From contig NZ_NNBP01000022.1 of the NCBI RefSeq assembly GCF_002803155.1, positions 62,001-126,000 of the forward strand: a stretch of 64,000 bases of DNA, read 5' to 3'. This DNA comes from Streptomyces sp. CB02959. GTDB taxonomy: Bacteria > Actinomycetota > Actinomycetes > Streptomycetales > Streptomycetaceae. The position numbers and the translations under genes were made by a program. The notes beneath the pieces are model-generated. The model was not told the DNA's origin. It did not search any database and saw only the letters and a program-made list of their open reading frames with translations. Positions 7,941 through 15,838 of this stretch are shown here, one piece after another. Within the stretch, counting starts at the first letter, position 1. The number at the start of each line of letters is the position of its first letter.

Positions 7941-8621
7941 TCAGATGCTGAGCTTCTGGCCCGGGAAGATGAGGTTGGGGTTGCCGCCGACGACGGACTT
8001 GTTGGCGGCGTAGAGCGACTTCCAGTTGGTGCCGTGCGCCTTGGCGATCTTGGCGAGGGTGTCGCCAGCCTTGACGGTGTAGGTGTCGCCGGAGCGGTGC
8101 GAGTGCTGCGGGGCCGGCTGGGCCTTCTCGACCTTCTCGCGGACCGGGGCGGACTTCTTGGTGGTGCCCTGGGTCTGCTTGCGGGCCTCGGAGGCGCCCT
8201 GGCTCTTCTTGACGGTGGCGCCGGAGGTGTCGACGTTGGCGGCCGGGCCACCGGCGGTCAGGTTGCCGGCGCCGGCGCAGGTCCAGGCACCCGGGCCCTG
8301 GAGGGCGAGGAGCTTCTCGGCGACGGCGATCTGCTGGGCCTTGGTGGCCAGGTCGGCGCGGGCCGCGTACTGGGTACCACCGGCGGCGGCCCAGCTGGAG
8401 TTCGAGAACTGCAGGCCACCGTAGTAGCCGTTACCGGTGTTGATCGACCAGTTGCCGCCGGACTCGCACTGGGCGACCTTGTCCCAGGTGGCGACCGAGG
8501 CGGCGGAAGCGGAGGTGGCACCCATCAGCGGGACGGCGACGGCGGCGCCGGCGACACCGGCCAGGGTGGCGACGCGGACGGCCTTGGAGCTGCGGCGGTG
8601 CTTGCCCTTGTTGATCAGCAT
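7941..8621 (-). CDS. rpfA: Resuscitation-promoting factor, Rpf domain plus LysM
   Basis: A 226-residue secreted muralytic enzyme that cleaves peptidoglycan during spore germination and exit from dormancy. A signal peptide (VRVATLAGVAGAAVAVPLMG, cut after SASA) is followed by the Rpf transglycosylase-like domain at ~40-115 with catalytic Glu in WDKVAQCESGGNW. A Lys/Ala/Gln-rich linker and a C-terminal LysM domain (TYTVKAGDTLAKIAKAHG to LIFPGQKLSI) follow. The 5' leader contains a ydaO-type c-di-AMP riboswitch, which in Streptomyces is known to switch rpfA off when c-di-AMP is high. Confidence 0.93.
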   Translation of the reverse strand: MLINKGKHRRSSKAVRVATLAGVAGAAVAVPLMGATSASAASVATWDKVAQCESGGNWSINTGNGYYGGLQFSNSSWAAAGGTQYAARADLATKAQQIAVAEKLLALQGPGAWTCAGAGNLTAGGPAANVDTSGATVKKSQGASEARKQTQGTTKKSAPVREKVEKAQPAPQHSHRSGDTYTVKAGDTLAKIAKAHGTNWKSLYAANKSVVGGNPNLIFPGQKLSI

Positions 8622-8642
8622 CGTGCGTTCGTTTCCTCACCG

Positions 8643-8795
8643 ACGCCTACGAGGTGAGCTGTCGGGTTCGGGCCGTGTGAGCTGCCCGGCCGCGTGTGGA
8701 GCACACGCGGCTTCACCCCAAGCCGACGACCCGTTCTCACGGGCGGGGCCGGCACTTACCTTGGGTCCCCCGCTCCTGCCTTCGGCGCTTGCGCG
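8643..8795 (-). ncRNA. ydaO-type c-di-AMP riboswitch in the rpfA leader
   Basis: On the minus strand the leader shows the conserved ydaO/yuaA blocks in order: GGGGGACCCAAGGTAAGTGC, GTGAGAACGGGTCG, GCTTGGGGTGAAGCC, a variable GC hairpin, and the 3' block GAACCCGACAGCTCACCTCG followed by GTAGGCG. The 3' end is ~22 bp before the rpfA ATG, so the expression platform overlaps the ribosome-binding region. The 5' limit is approximate, judged from pairing of GCGCC with GGCGT. Confidence 0.9.
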
Positions 8796-9057
8796 TCGTC
8801 GACTCCGACCGCCGGCAGGACTCGGCGTGCGATCGGAGGGCTCGCTTTGGCGAGCGGTCCCGACCGTAAGCAGTAACCCCGTTGGTGTTCAAACCCCATC
8901 TTCTGAACCAAGTTGACCGTTTTTGATCATCAGGGTGGACATTTCCGCAGGTCGACCCCGGTATGGAAACGGGGGACGGGGCGCACCCCCATCCCCCGCA
9001 ACGAGAGCCATATCTCACTTTTACGAAACGCTACGAAATGCAGCGAACCGCCGGTAA

Positions 9058-10194
9058 CTACCCCTGTGTCCGGCCCAGATCGAGCAGCTGGCCGGGGTGG
9101 ATGAGGTCCGCGTCGGAGCCGATGAGGTCCTGGTTGCGGTGGTAGAGCGCGGGCCAGCCGCCCGGCAGGCCGTGACTGTCGGCGATCGCTGACAGGTTGT
9201 CACCCGGGCGTACGCGGTAGCTGCCGCCGTCCGCCGGGGGCGTGCGGGGCTCGTCCCCGCCGCGGGAGGCGTGCCGGCCGCTGCCGCCGTCCCGGCCGTC
9301 CCCGTCGTCCGCGCCGCCGTCCGGCGCACCGCGGTGCTTGCCGGTGGCGGGCGGCGTGGCCGGGTCACCGGGCTCGGTGGGGCCGGACGTAACCGGAGGG
9401 GTCGGGGAGGTCGGGGAAGCCGGGGAAGCCGAGCCGGAAGGGTCGGAAGGGCCGGAAGGGGAGGTGGACGGGGCGCCGGTGGGCGCTTCGGAGCCGGACG
9501 GGGCGGGGGACGCGGACGGGGAGTCCGTCGGGCCCGGGGTCGCCGGGAGTGCGTCCGGGGCGTCGGAGCCGGAGCCGCCGTCCGCGCCGGTGTCGCCGTC
9601 CGAACCGCCGTCGGCACCACTGCCGGAATCACGGCCGGAATCGCCGCCGGACGGCTCGGGGGTCTTGCCGGCCGGGCCCGCGTCGTCCGGGTCGCCCTTC
9701 TTGCCGGCGGCGTCCCCGGCCGTGTCGGAGTCGGCGGGGTCGCCGGTGCCGGTGTGGCCGTGGGTCGGGCGCGGCGCCGGCCGGCTGGTGGAGCCCGGGT
9801 CGACGGCGGGCTTGCGGCCGCCCTTGGTCAGGCCGGCGTTGACCGCGCAGCTGGGGAAGGCGTCGGGGCCGCGGTCGTCGAGGATCGCCTGGGCCACGGC
9901 TATCTGCTGGGCGCGGCTGGCGAGGTCGGGGCGGGAGGCGTAGGCGGAGCCGCCGTAGTCGTCCCACATCTCCTGGGTGAGCTGGAGGCCGCCGTAGAAG
10001 CCGTTGCCGGTGGCGGAGCTCCACACCCCACCGCTCTCGCACTGCGCGACGCGGTCCCAGGTCGCGGTGTCGGCCGCCTGGGCGCCGCCCGCGGTGAACA
10101 GCGGCAGGGCCAGGCCCGCGCCGGTCACTCCTGCCGTGACAAAGATGGCCGGTGCTTGTCGGGGGCGACGATGCCGGCCGTTCCCGGAACGCAT
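9058..10194 (-). CDS. Second Rpf-like secreted protein with long acidic linker and LysM
   Basis: A 378-residue secreted protein. A signal peptide (IFVTAGVTGAGLALPLFTAGGAQA) precedes an Rpf domain at ~42-115 with catalytic Glu in WDRVAQCESGGVW. Next comes about 190 residues of Gly/Asp/Ser/Pro-rich linker with no predicted fold, then a LysM-like domain (YRVRPGDNLSAIADSHG to LIHPGQLLDLG). The linker makes it longer than RpfA. The start has AAAGG upstream. No ydaO riboswitch blocks precede it, so its control differs from the adjacent rpfA, from which it is separated by about 190 bp plus the riboswitch. Confidence 0.88.
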   Translation of the reverse strand: MRSGNGRHRRPRQAPAIFVTAGVTGAGLALPLFTAGGAQAADTATWDRVAQCESGGVWSSATGNGFYGGLQLTQEMWDDYGGSAYASRPDLASRAQQIAVAQAILDDRGPDAFPSCAVNAGLTKGGRKPAVDPGSTSRPAPRPTHGHTGTGDPADSDTAGDAAGKKGDPDDAGPAGKTPEPSGGDSGRDSGSGADGGSDGDTGADGGSGSDAPDALPATPGPTDSPSASPAPSGSEAPTGAPSTSPSGPSDPSGSASPASPTSPTPPVTSGPTEPGDPATPPATGKHRGAPDGGADDGDGRDGGSGRHASRGGDEPRTPPADGGSYRVRPGDNLSAIADSHGLPGGWPALYHRNQDLIGSDADLIHPGQLLDLGRTQG

Positions 10195-10383
10195 GCGGTT
10201 GCCTTTCGCGCGGCGGTTGAGTTGTCGGATCGGGGTCGGAGGGGTTGCCGTGGAGCAGCCCGCGATCGACCGCGATCGCCGGTCGAAAGGTAGCCGGGGT
10301 TACGGGCAGTCACAAGTCGGTGTAGTGGAGATCACGCAATGGTCACGTGGCTGACTGAGCGTCAGTTCTGGGACTCTCCCTGG

Positions 10384-11832
10384 TCAGGACGGTTCGGGCG
10401 TGAACTCCACCGGCAAAGTGCGGAGTCCGCGCATGATGAGCCCGCCGCGCCACCGAAGATCGTCCGATTCCGCCGCAAGTCGGAGGTCCGGGAGCCGGGT
10501 CAGCAGGGTCGCCAGCGCGGTCTGCCCTTCGAGGCGGGCCAGCGGCGCGCCGAGGCAGTAGTGGATGCCGTGCCCGTATCCCAGATGCGGGTTGTCACGC
10601 CGGGTGAGGTCGAGCACGTCCGGCTCCTCGAACCGCGCCGGATCGCGGTCGGCGGCGGCCAGCACCACCAGCACCGGGTCCCCCTCGGCGATCCGCTGCC
10701 CGCCGAGCGTCAGCTCCCGGGTCGCGTACCGCCAGGTGGCCAGCTCAACGGGGCCGTCGTAGCGGAGCAGTTCCTCGACCGCGGTGCCGAGCAGTTCGGT
10801 GTCGCCGGCCGCGATCGACTTCTGGAGCAGTTCACGCTGGGCGGGGTGGCGGAGCAGCGCGTAGGCGCCGTTGCCGATGAGGTTGACGGTGGTCTCGAAG
10901 CCGGCGAAGAGCAGGATGAAGGCCATCGCCGCGGCCTCGTTCTCCGTGAGGTGCTCGCCGTGGTCGGAGGCCCGGATCAGCCCGGAGATCAGGTCGTCCC
11001 CGAGGTCGGCCCGCTTGCGGTGGATCAGCTCGGCCAGGTACGCCCGCATCTTCTTCACGGCCCGGGCGACGCCGCCGCGCGGCCCGCCGCCGTGCCGGAT
11101 CATCATGCCCGCCCAGTCCCGGAAGTCGTCCTGGTCCTCGGGCGGGACGCCGAGCAGGTCGCAGATCGCGTAGATCGGCAGCGGGAAGGCGAACTCGTGG
11201 ATCAGGTCGGCGCTCCCCCGCTGCGCGCCGTGCTGTTTTTCGACCATGGCGTCGATCAGCTGGTCGGTCAGCTCCTGTATGCGCGGCGCGAACGCGGCGA
11301 CCCGGCGCGGGGTGAACGCCTTGGAGACCAGGCGGCGCAGCCGGGTGTGGTCCGGCGGGTCGATGTTCAGCAGGTGCGTCATCAGGTTGGCGCCGCGCTC
11401 GCCCGGAATGCCGGTCTTGCCCTTGCCGTCCGCGGCGTCGGAGTGGTGCACCGGGTTCTTCGACAGCCGGGCGTCGGCGAGCGCCTGCCGGGCGTCCGGG
11501 TAACGGGTGACCAGCCATGCCTCGACGCCGCTGGGCAGCCGCGTCCGGTGCACCGGCGCGTGCTCGCGCAGCCAGGCGTACGCCGGGTACGGGTCGGCGG
11601 CGAACTCCCAGGAGAAGAGGGCGGGGACCGGACCGGCGGCGGGCACCGGGCAGCCGCCGGCGGCGTCGGCGGGCGGGGGCCCGGCCGGGGCTTCCGGGCG
11701 GGCCGGGAGCCGGGGCTCCGGGCGGGCGTCGGATCCGGTCTCCGGGTGGGCGTCGGATCCGGTCTCCGGCTGGGCGTCGGGCTTGTGCTGCACCTCTCGA
11801 CCGTAACCGGTGCCGCACCCGCCCCACCCCAC
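10384..11832 (-). CDS. Cytochrome P450
   Basis: A 482-residue soluble bacterial P450 monooxygenase. The I-helix oxygen-activation motif FAGFETT, the K-helix ExxR (EELLR) and the heme-ligand loop GYGHGIHYCLGA with cysteine thiolate are all present. The first ~60 residues are unusual: a Pro/Ala-rich extension with an imperfect 18-bp direct repeat (PETGSDA unit). The GTG at 11832 (GTGAGG upstream) was taken as the start, but a shorter protein is possible. It begins 10 bp after the LysR stop and may be co-transcribed with it. Substrate and redox partners cannot be inferred, and no ferredoxin gene is adjacent. Confidence 0.9.
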   Translation of the reverse strand: MGWGGCGTGYGREVQHKPDAQPETGSDAHPETGSDARPEPRLPARPEAPAGPPPADAAGGCPVPAAGPVPALFSWEFAADPYPAYAWLREHAPVHRTRLPSGVEAWLVTRYPDARQALADARLSKNPVHHSDAADGKGKTGIPGERGANLMTHLLNIDPPDHTRLRRLVSKAFTPRRVAAFAPRIQELTDQLIDAMVEKQHGAQRGSADLIHEFAFPLPIYAICDLLGVPPEDQDDFRDWAGMMIRHGGGPRGGVARAVKKMRAYLAELIHRKRADLGDDLISGLIRASDHGEHLTENEAAAMAFILLFAGFETTVNLIGNGAYALLRHPAQRELLQKSIAAGDTELLGTAVEELLRYDGPVELATWRYATRELTLGGQRIAEGDPVLVVLAAADRDPARFEEPDVLDLTRRDNPHLGYGHGIHYCLGAPLARLEGQTALATLLTRLPDLRLAAESDDLRWRGGLIMRGLRTLPVEFTPEPS

Positions 11833-11841
11833 CCAGGGGCC

Positions 11842-12717
11842 TCACCCCGTCTCCACGCCCAGCCCCGCCAGGAACGCCGCCGCGGCCGGCGACGGCCCCA
11901 GTCCGCTCCACACCACCCGCTCGGTCCGCTCCGGCGCCGGCCGCACCCGCACGATGCGCAGCCCGGCCAGTCTGCGGGCGGACACCTCCGGCACCATGCC
12001 GATCCCGAGCCCGGCCCGGACCAGGTCCGCCAGGAACTCGACGGTGGTCACCTCGAACGCCACCTGCGTCGTCAGCCCCGCCGCCCGGAACGCCTCCTCG
12101 CGCTGGCGCCGCGCCGCCGAGCCCTCGGCGTAGTCGACGAAGGTCTCCCGCGCCACCCGCGCCAGCGTCGTCCGCTCCCGCCCGGCCAGCGGATGCTCCG
12201 GCGGCACCACCACGACCAGCTCCCCGCGCGCCAGCACCTCCTCCCGCACGCCGACCGTGCGCGCCCCGGGCACCAGCCCGACGAACGCCACGTCCAGCGC
12301 GCCCTCCCGCACCCGCTCGATCAGCGGATCGCTCATGTCCATCTGGAGGCTGATCCGCACCTTCGGGTACCTCGTACCGAACGCGCCCAGCTCACGGGCG
12401 AGATCGACCGCCCCGACGGTGGAGATCGCGCCCACCGCCAGCCGCCCGCGCACCTCGCCGGTCACCGCCTCCACCTCCGCCCGGGCCCGCTCGGCGGCCT
12501 GCAACGTCTGCCGGGCGACCGGAAGGAACGCCTCCCCGGCGACGGTCAACCGCACGCTCCGGCTCGTCCGGTCGAAGAGCCGGGCCCCCAGCTCCTTCTC
12601 CAACCGCGCGATCTGGTGGCTGAGCGCGGACTGCACCACATGGCAGCGCTCCGCGGCCCGGGTGAACCCACCGGTCTCGGCGACCGCGACGACGTACCGC
12701 ATCTGCTGGAGCTCCAT
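11842..12717 (-). CDS. LysR-family transcriptional regulator
   Basis: A 291-residue LTTR. The N-terminal winged helix (MELQQMRYVVAVAETGGFTRAAERCHV, then QSALSHQIARLEKELGARLFDR) is followed by a periplasmic-binding-like effector domain from ~90. The start at MELQQ is chosen because the family begins there; six residues upstream are in frame but atypical. It is divergent from an MFS gene with a 92-bp gap containing an inverted repeat, the classic arrangement in which the LTTR controls the transporter and itself. The P450 downstream may be part of its regulon. Confidence 0.9.
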   Translation of the reverse strand: MELQQMRYVVAVAETGGFTRAAERCHVVQSALSHQIARLEKELGARLFDRTSRSVRLTVAGEAFLPVARQTLQAAERARAEVEAVTGEVRGRLAVGAISTVGAVDLARELGAFGTRYPKVRISLQMDMSDPLIERVREGALDVAFVGLVPGARTVGVREEVLARGELVVVVPPEHPLAGRERTTLARVARETFVDYAEGSAARRQREEAFRAAGLTTQVAFEVTTVEFLADLVRAGLGIGMVPEVSARRLAGLRIVRVRPAPERTERVVWSGLGPSPAAAAFLAGLGVETG

Positions 12718-12764
12718 GCGCGCGATCGTAGACACGCGCCGCGCCTCCCCCGCCCTTCACCATC

Positions 12765-12790
12765 CATCGCAATCCACGATCGATGCGATG
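12765..12790. promoter_or_regulatory. Candidate LysR operator between lysR and MFS gene
   Basis: CATCGCA at 12765-12771 and TGCGATG at 12784-12790 form a perfect inverted repeat with a 12-nt centre that itself contains GATCGAT. The position in the divergent gap and T-N11-A-like geometry fit an LTTR box. A -10-like TATGTG (12796-12801) would start a nearly leaderless MFS transcript. Confidence 0.5.
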
Positions 12791-12809
12791 AAAACTATGT
12801 GTTGGACCG

Positions 12810-14114
12810 ATGGATGGCCCGAACGGGACGCTGGGCCGCATGAACACCGCCGCGCACGCCGCGCACCACGAGAACGGCCCGAACGCGGCCCCCGGAGGCA
12901 ATCCGGAACCCCGAGCAGAGGTACCGGCGACCCGGCTGGGCCGCGGCACCCTGCCCCTGATGTCCGTCGCCACCGGCCTCTCGGTCGCCGGCAACTACTT
13001 CGCCCAGCCCCTCCTGGACGTCATAGGCCGCGACCTCCACCTCTCCACCGGCACCACCGCCCTGGTCGTCACCGTCGCCCAGACCGGCTACGGCCTCGGA
13101 CTGCTGCTCCTCGTCCCCCTCGGCGACCTCTTGGAACGCCGCCGGCTCGCGGTCGTCCTCTGCGCCCTGACCGCCGTCTTCCTGACCGTGACGGCGAGCG
13201 CCCCGAACGCCGCGCTGCTGCTGACGGGCACCGCCCTCACCGGCCTCACCTCCGTCGCCGCCCAGGTCGTCATGCCGTTCGCGGCGACCCTGTCCGCCCC
13301 CGCCGAGCGCGGCCGGACCATCGGCACCGTCATGACCGGCCTGCTGCTGGGCATCCTGCTGGCCCGCACCGCGGCCGGTCTGCTGGCCGAACTCGGCGGC
13401 TGGCGCACCGTCTACTGGGTCAACGCCGCCCTGATGCTGCTGATGGCGGTACTGCTCCGCCTCCGCCTCCCGGCCCTCCGCACCACCGCCGGGCTGCGCT
13501 ACCCGGCCCTGCTGCGCTCGACCCTGGCGCTGTTCGCGCAGGAGCCGGTGCTCCGCTGGCGGGCGGCGCTCGGCGCACTGACCTTCGCGGGCTTCAGCGT
13601 CCTGTGGACGGCGCTGGTCTTCCTGCTGTCGGGGCCCGCGTACGGCTGGCAGGAGTCGACGATCGGGCTGCTGGGACTGGTCGGCGCGGCCGGTTCGCTG
13701 GCCGCCTCGACGGCCGGACGCCTGGCGGACCGGGGGCTGGCACACCGCGTCACCGGCGTCAGCGCGTTCCTGCTCCTGGGCTCCTGGGGCCTGCTGGCGG
13801 CCGGCGGCACGGGCGGCGCCTGGTCACTGGCGGCCCTGCTGGCCGGGGTGATCGTCCTCGACCTCGCCGCCCACGCCGTACACGTCAGCAACCAGAACCT
13901 CGTCTACGCGATCCGCCCCGAGGCCCGCAACCGCCTCAACTCGGCCTACATGACCAGCTACTTCGTCGGCGGCGCGGTCGGCTCCGCCCTGACATCGATG
14001 GTGTGGGGCCTGGGCGGCTGGGGCGGCGTGTGCGTGCTGGGGGCGGGGATGGCGGTTGCGGTGGTGGGGGTGTGGGTGGCGGAGTGGCTCAGGCGGAGAA
14101 CTCCCCGCGGCTGA
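12810..14114 (+). CDS. MFS transporter (12-TM efflux type)
   Basis: A 434-residue major-facilitator protein. About twelve hydrophobic helices are visible, with the helix 2-3 loop GDLLERRR and the sequence GYGLGLLLLVPLGDLLERR typical of the Bcr/AraJ-like drug efflux branch. The first ~40 residues are hydrophilic. The ATG at 12810 would be nearly leaderless; ATG 12840 is an alternative with no better ribosome-binding site. It is divergent from the LysR gene, its probable regulator. The 3' end overlaps the convergent DUF397 gene by 26 bp. Confidence 0.85.
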   Translation: MDGPNGTLGRMNTAAHAAHHENGPNAAPGGNPEPRAEVPATRLGRGTLPLMSVATGLSVAGNYFAQPLLDVIGRDLHLSTGTTALVVTVAQTGYGLGLLLLVPLGDLLERRRLAVVLCALTAVFLTVTASAPNAALLLTGTALTGLTSVAAQVVMPFAATLSAPAERGRTIGTVMTGLLLGILLARTAAGLLAELGGWRTVYWVNAALMLLMAVLLRLRLPALRTTAGLRYPALLRSTLALFAQEPVLRWRAALGALTFAGFSVLWTALVFLLSGPAYGWQESTIGLLGLVGAAGSLAASTAGRLADRGLAHRVTGVSAFLLLGSWGLLAAGGTGGAWSLAALLAGVIVLDLAAHAVHVSNQNLVYAIRPEARNRLNSAYMTSYFVGGAVGSALTSMVWGLGGWGGVCVLGAGMAVAVVGVWVAEWLRRRTPRG

Positions 14115-14313
14115 CGGCCGTGACGAAGGACGACCAGCTTGCGGGAGAGAAGGTCAGCGCGGGGCCGGTGGGGTGCTTGCTGTCGCGGACGGGGATGGTG
14201 GCGTGGCCGCGGGCGACCTCAAGGCAGTCGCCTTGACCGCCACCGCTGTAGCTGGACTTGTACCAGCCGGTGAGCATGGACGAGTCGGAGACGGTGTGCT
14301 CACTACTGACCAT
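14089..14313 (-). CDS. DUF397 domain protein
   Basis: A 74-residue protein with the DUF397 pattern: WYKSSYSGGGQGDCLEVA, then IPVRDSKHPTGPALTFSPASWSSFV. In Streptomyces these small proteins are encoded next to XRE regulators with a DUF5753 domain and probably act as their partners, in the style of BldB-linked and Scr1/Scr2-type systems. Its start lies inside the XRE gene end (11-bp overlap), so the two are coupled. Its 3' end runs 26 bp into the opposite MFS gene. Confidence 0.88.
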   Translation of the reverse strand: MVSSEHTVSDSSMLTGWYKSSYSGGGQGDCLEVARGHATIPVRDSKHPTGPALTFSPASWSSFVTAVSRGEFSA

Positions 14314-15124
14314 GTGCGTGTTCCTCCGCTGCTGCCCTGACGAGGGCCAGTGACTCCTGTTGCGACAACGCGTCGCTCAGAGCTAGAGCGTAAGCGGTCT
14401 GACTGGCGGCCACCAGCGCCGGATCGTCCATCAAGTTGCCGGTCAGAAAGCCTTCGACGTAGGCCACCGGGGCGGAGTCCTCGAAGCTCATGAGCGTGAG
14501 GTAACTCTCCATGAGCCCGTGCGCTCCGACGCCGTAAGGAAGCACGTGCAGCCGCAGCCGTCCGGCCTCGGCCAGGTCTGCGATCTTGTGCAGTTGCTCG
14601 GCCATGACCTGGGGGCCGCCGACGCGGCGCCGCAGCACGGACTCGTCGAGCAACGTCCAGACCACCGGTTTCAACGGCCCGTCGAGAATCCGGGCACGCT
14701 GTGTTCGAGTGACAACCTCGTCGTCAAGTTCCTCGGGCGTGTGGTTGGGGCGGTATGCAGCGAATACCGCCCGCGCGTAGTCGTCGGTCTGAAGCACGCC
14801 GGGCACCAACGACAGCGCGAACTGCTGGATCAGCTTGGCCTGTTTCTCCAACTCCGCCGCAGCCGCGAAGTAGTCGGCGTACTTCGACTCCAGATCCTCC
14901 AACCACCGAACGAAGAACCCGTCCGTCCCCAACGCCTGGTCGATCCGCTGCGCGTCATCCGGCTTCGGAAGCCGCCTGCCCGCCTCCATGTGACTGATAA
15001 GCGTGGGCGAGCACACCACACGCTCACTCAGTGCTTCCTGCGTCATACCGGCCGCGATGCGCCGGATCCTCAGCTCCTCCCCGTACTTCTCCCTGGGAGT
15101 GCGCGGCCGGCAGTCCTTTTTCAT
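14303..15124 (-). CDS. XRE-family regulator with DUF5753 domain
   Basis: A 273-residue protein. The HTH at ~13-68 reads YGEELRIRRIAAGMTQEALSER then SPTLISHMEAGRRLP. The remaining 190 residues match DUF5753 (FALSLVPGVLQTDDYARAV, RQRARIL-like TRTQRARILDG, VVWTLLDESVLRR). The ATG has GGGGAG eight bases upstream. It forms a coupled pair with the DUF397 gene. Such pairs are abundant, recently duplicated regulators of development or antibiotic production. No specific target can be named from the sequence. Confidence 0.9.
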   Translation of the reverse strand: MKKDCRPRTPREKYGEELRIRRIAAGMTQEALSERVVCSPTLISHMEAGRRLPKPDDAQRIDQALGTDGFFVRWLEDLESKYADYFAAAAELEKQAKLIQQFALSLVPGVLQTDDYARAVFAAYRPNHTPEELDDEVVTRTQRARILDGPLKPVVWTLLDESVLRRRVGGPQVMAEQLHKIADLAEAGRLRLHVLPYGVGAHGLMESYLTLMSFEDSAPVAYVEGFLTGNLMDDPALVAASQTAYALALSDALSQQESLALVRAAAEEHAHGQ

Positions 15125-15299
15125 GGGCTAACTCCCCGAGTTGAAAGGTGCGTTGTCAGGCTCGCCCTACTAGCAGCGTAGCCAGAACAGGCCCGAATCT
15201 GTGAGGGAACGACCACACAGCGTGAAGAAACGCAGAACCCTCGCGACCGGCGTGCACCGGCCCGAGGGCGTGGCCACCAACCCCTCGGAGGTTGACGAC

Positions 15300-15656
15300 A
15301 TGACCGAGCCTATTCGACGGCTCATGGAAGGCGGGCGGCTTCTGCCATGGAGCAGCCTGGAAGGGAAGCCCTGCTACCTCCTCGCGAGCGACGGGACCGG
15401 ATACGTCTCCCGCATGGCCGACCGGGTCGAGGCGGAACAACTCGACGTTGCGGCCGAACTCATCGAGGAAGCCCGGATCGTCCTGCGCGAACAGTCCTGG
15501 ACACCCGGCGAAATCCAGCTGCTCGCGAGCGACTTGACCGCATCGCTCACCAACGTGCGGCGGGTCGCGGTGAGCCGGGGCGCCCGGCTGCCCGCGCCCG
15601 CCTACGACTCCCCCGACCGGGCAACCCCTGAGCGGGACGAGACACGTCCTGTCTGA
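15300..15656 (+). CDS. Small hypothetical protein divergent from the XRE/DUF397 pair
   Basis: A 118-residue soluble protein of unknown function. GGAGG nine bases before ATG 15300 decides the start, although the frame is open further upstream. The body (IRRLMEGGRLLPWSSLEGKPCYLL, then VSRMADRVEAEQLDVAAELIEEA) looks like a compact alpha/beta fold, and the C-terminal 25 residues are charged and likely disordered. Divergent orientation from the XRE gene with a 175-bp gap suggests it could be controlled by that regulator. Confidence 0.7.
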   Translation: MTEPIRRLMEGGRLLPWSSLEGKPCYLLASDGTGYVSRMADRVEAEQLDVAAELIEEARIVLREQSWTPGEIQLLASDLTASLTNVRRVAVSRGARLPAPAYDSPDRATPERDETRPV

Positions 15657-15674
15657 GCCGACGGGCTCGGCTCA
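15654..15674 (+). terminator. Hairpin overlapping the stop of the small hypothetical gene
   Basis: TGAGCCGA pairs with TCGGCTCA around a 5-nt loop, beginning at the stop codon itself. The convergent Sel1 gene ends at 15839, and the 160 bp between them hold no other recognisable feature. Confidence 0.5.
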
Positions 15675-15838
15675 CGGCCCCGGTCCGTCCTGCGGGGAGC
15701 GTTCCGGGCGCTCCCCCGAAGGGTGCCGCGCCGTCGCGGCGCGGTGAGGGAAGGGTCCCGTCCGGTGAACCATTCCGGTTCGTCCGGGCGGGGCCACCCC
15801 GCGGGGCGCTACCAGCCAGCCGGCTCGGTGTCGGCCGC

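Noticed and set aside
10260..10370. Crp-type sites (GTG/CAC pairs) upstream of the second rpf gene
   Set aside because: Half sites occur but with 5- or 8-nt spacing rather than the 6 nt expected, so the match is too weak.
10339..12843. Very long plus-strand open frame opposite the P450 and LysR genes
   Set aside because: It is the antisense reading of two clear genes with motif support. Long shadow frames are normal at this GC content.
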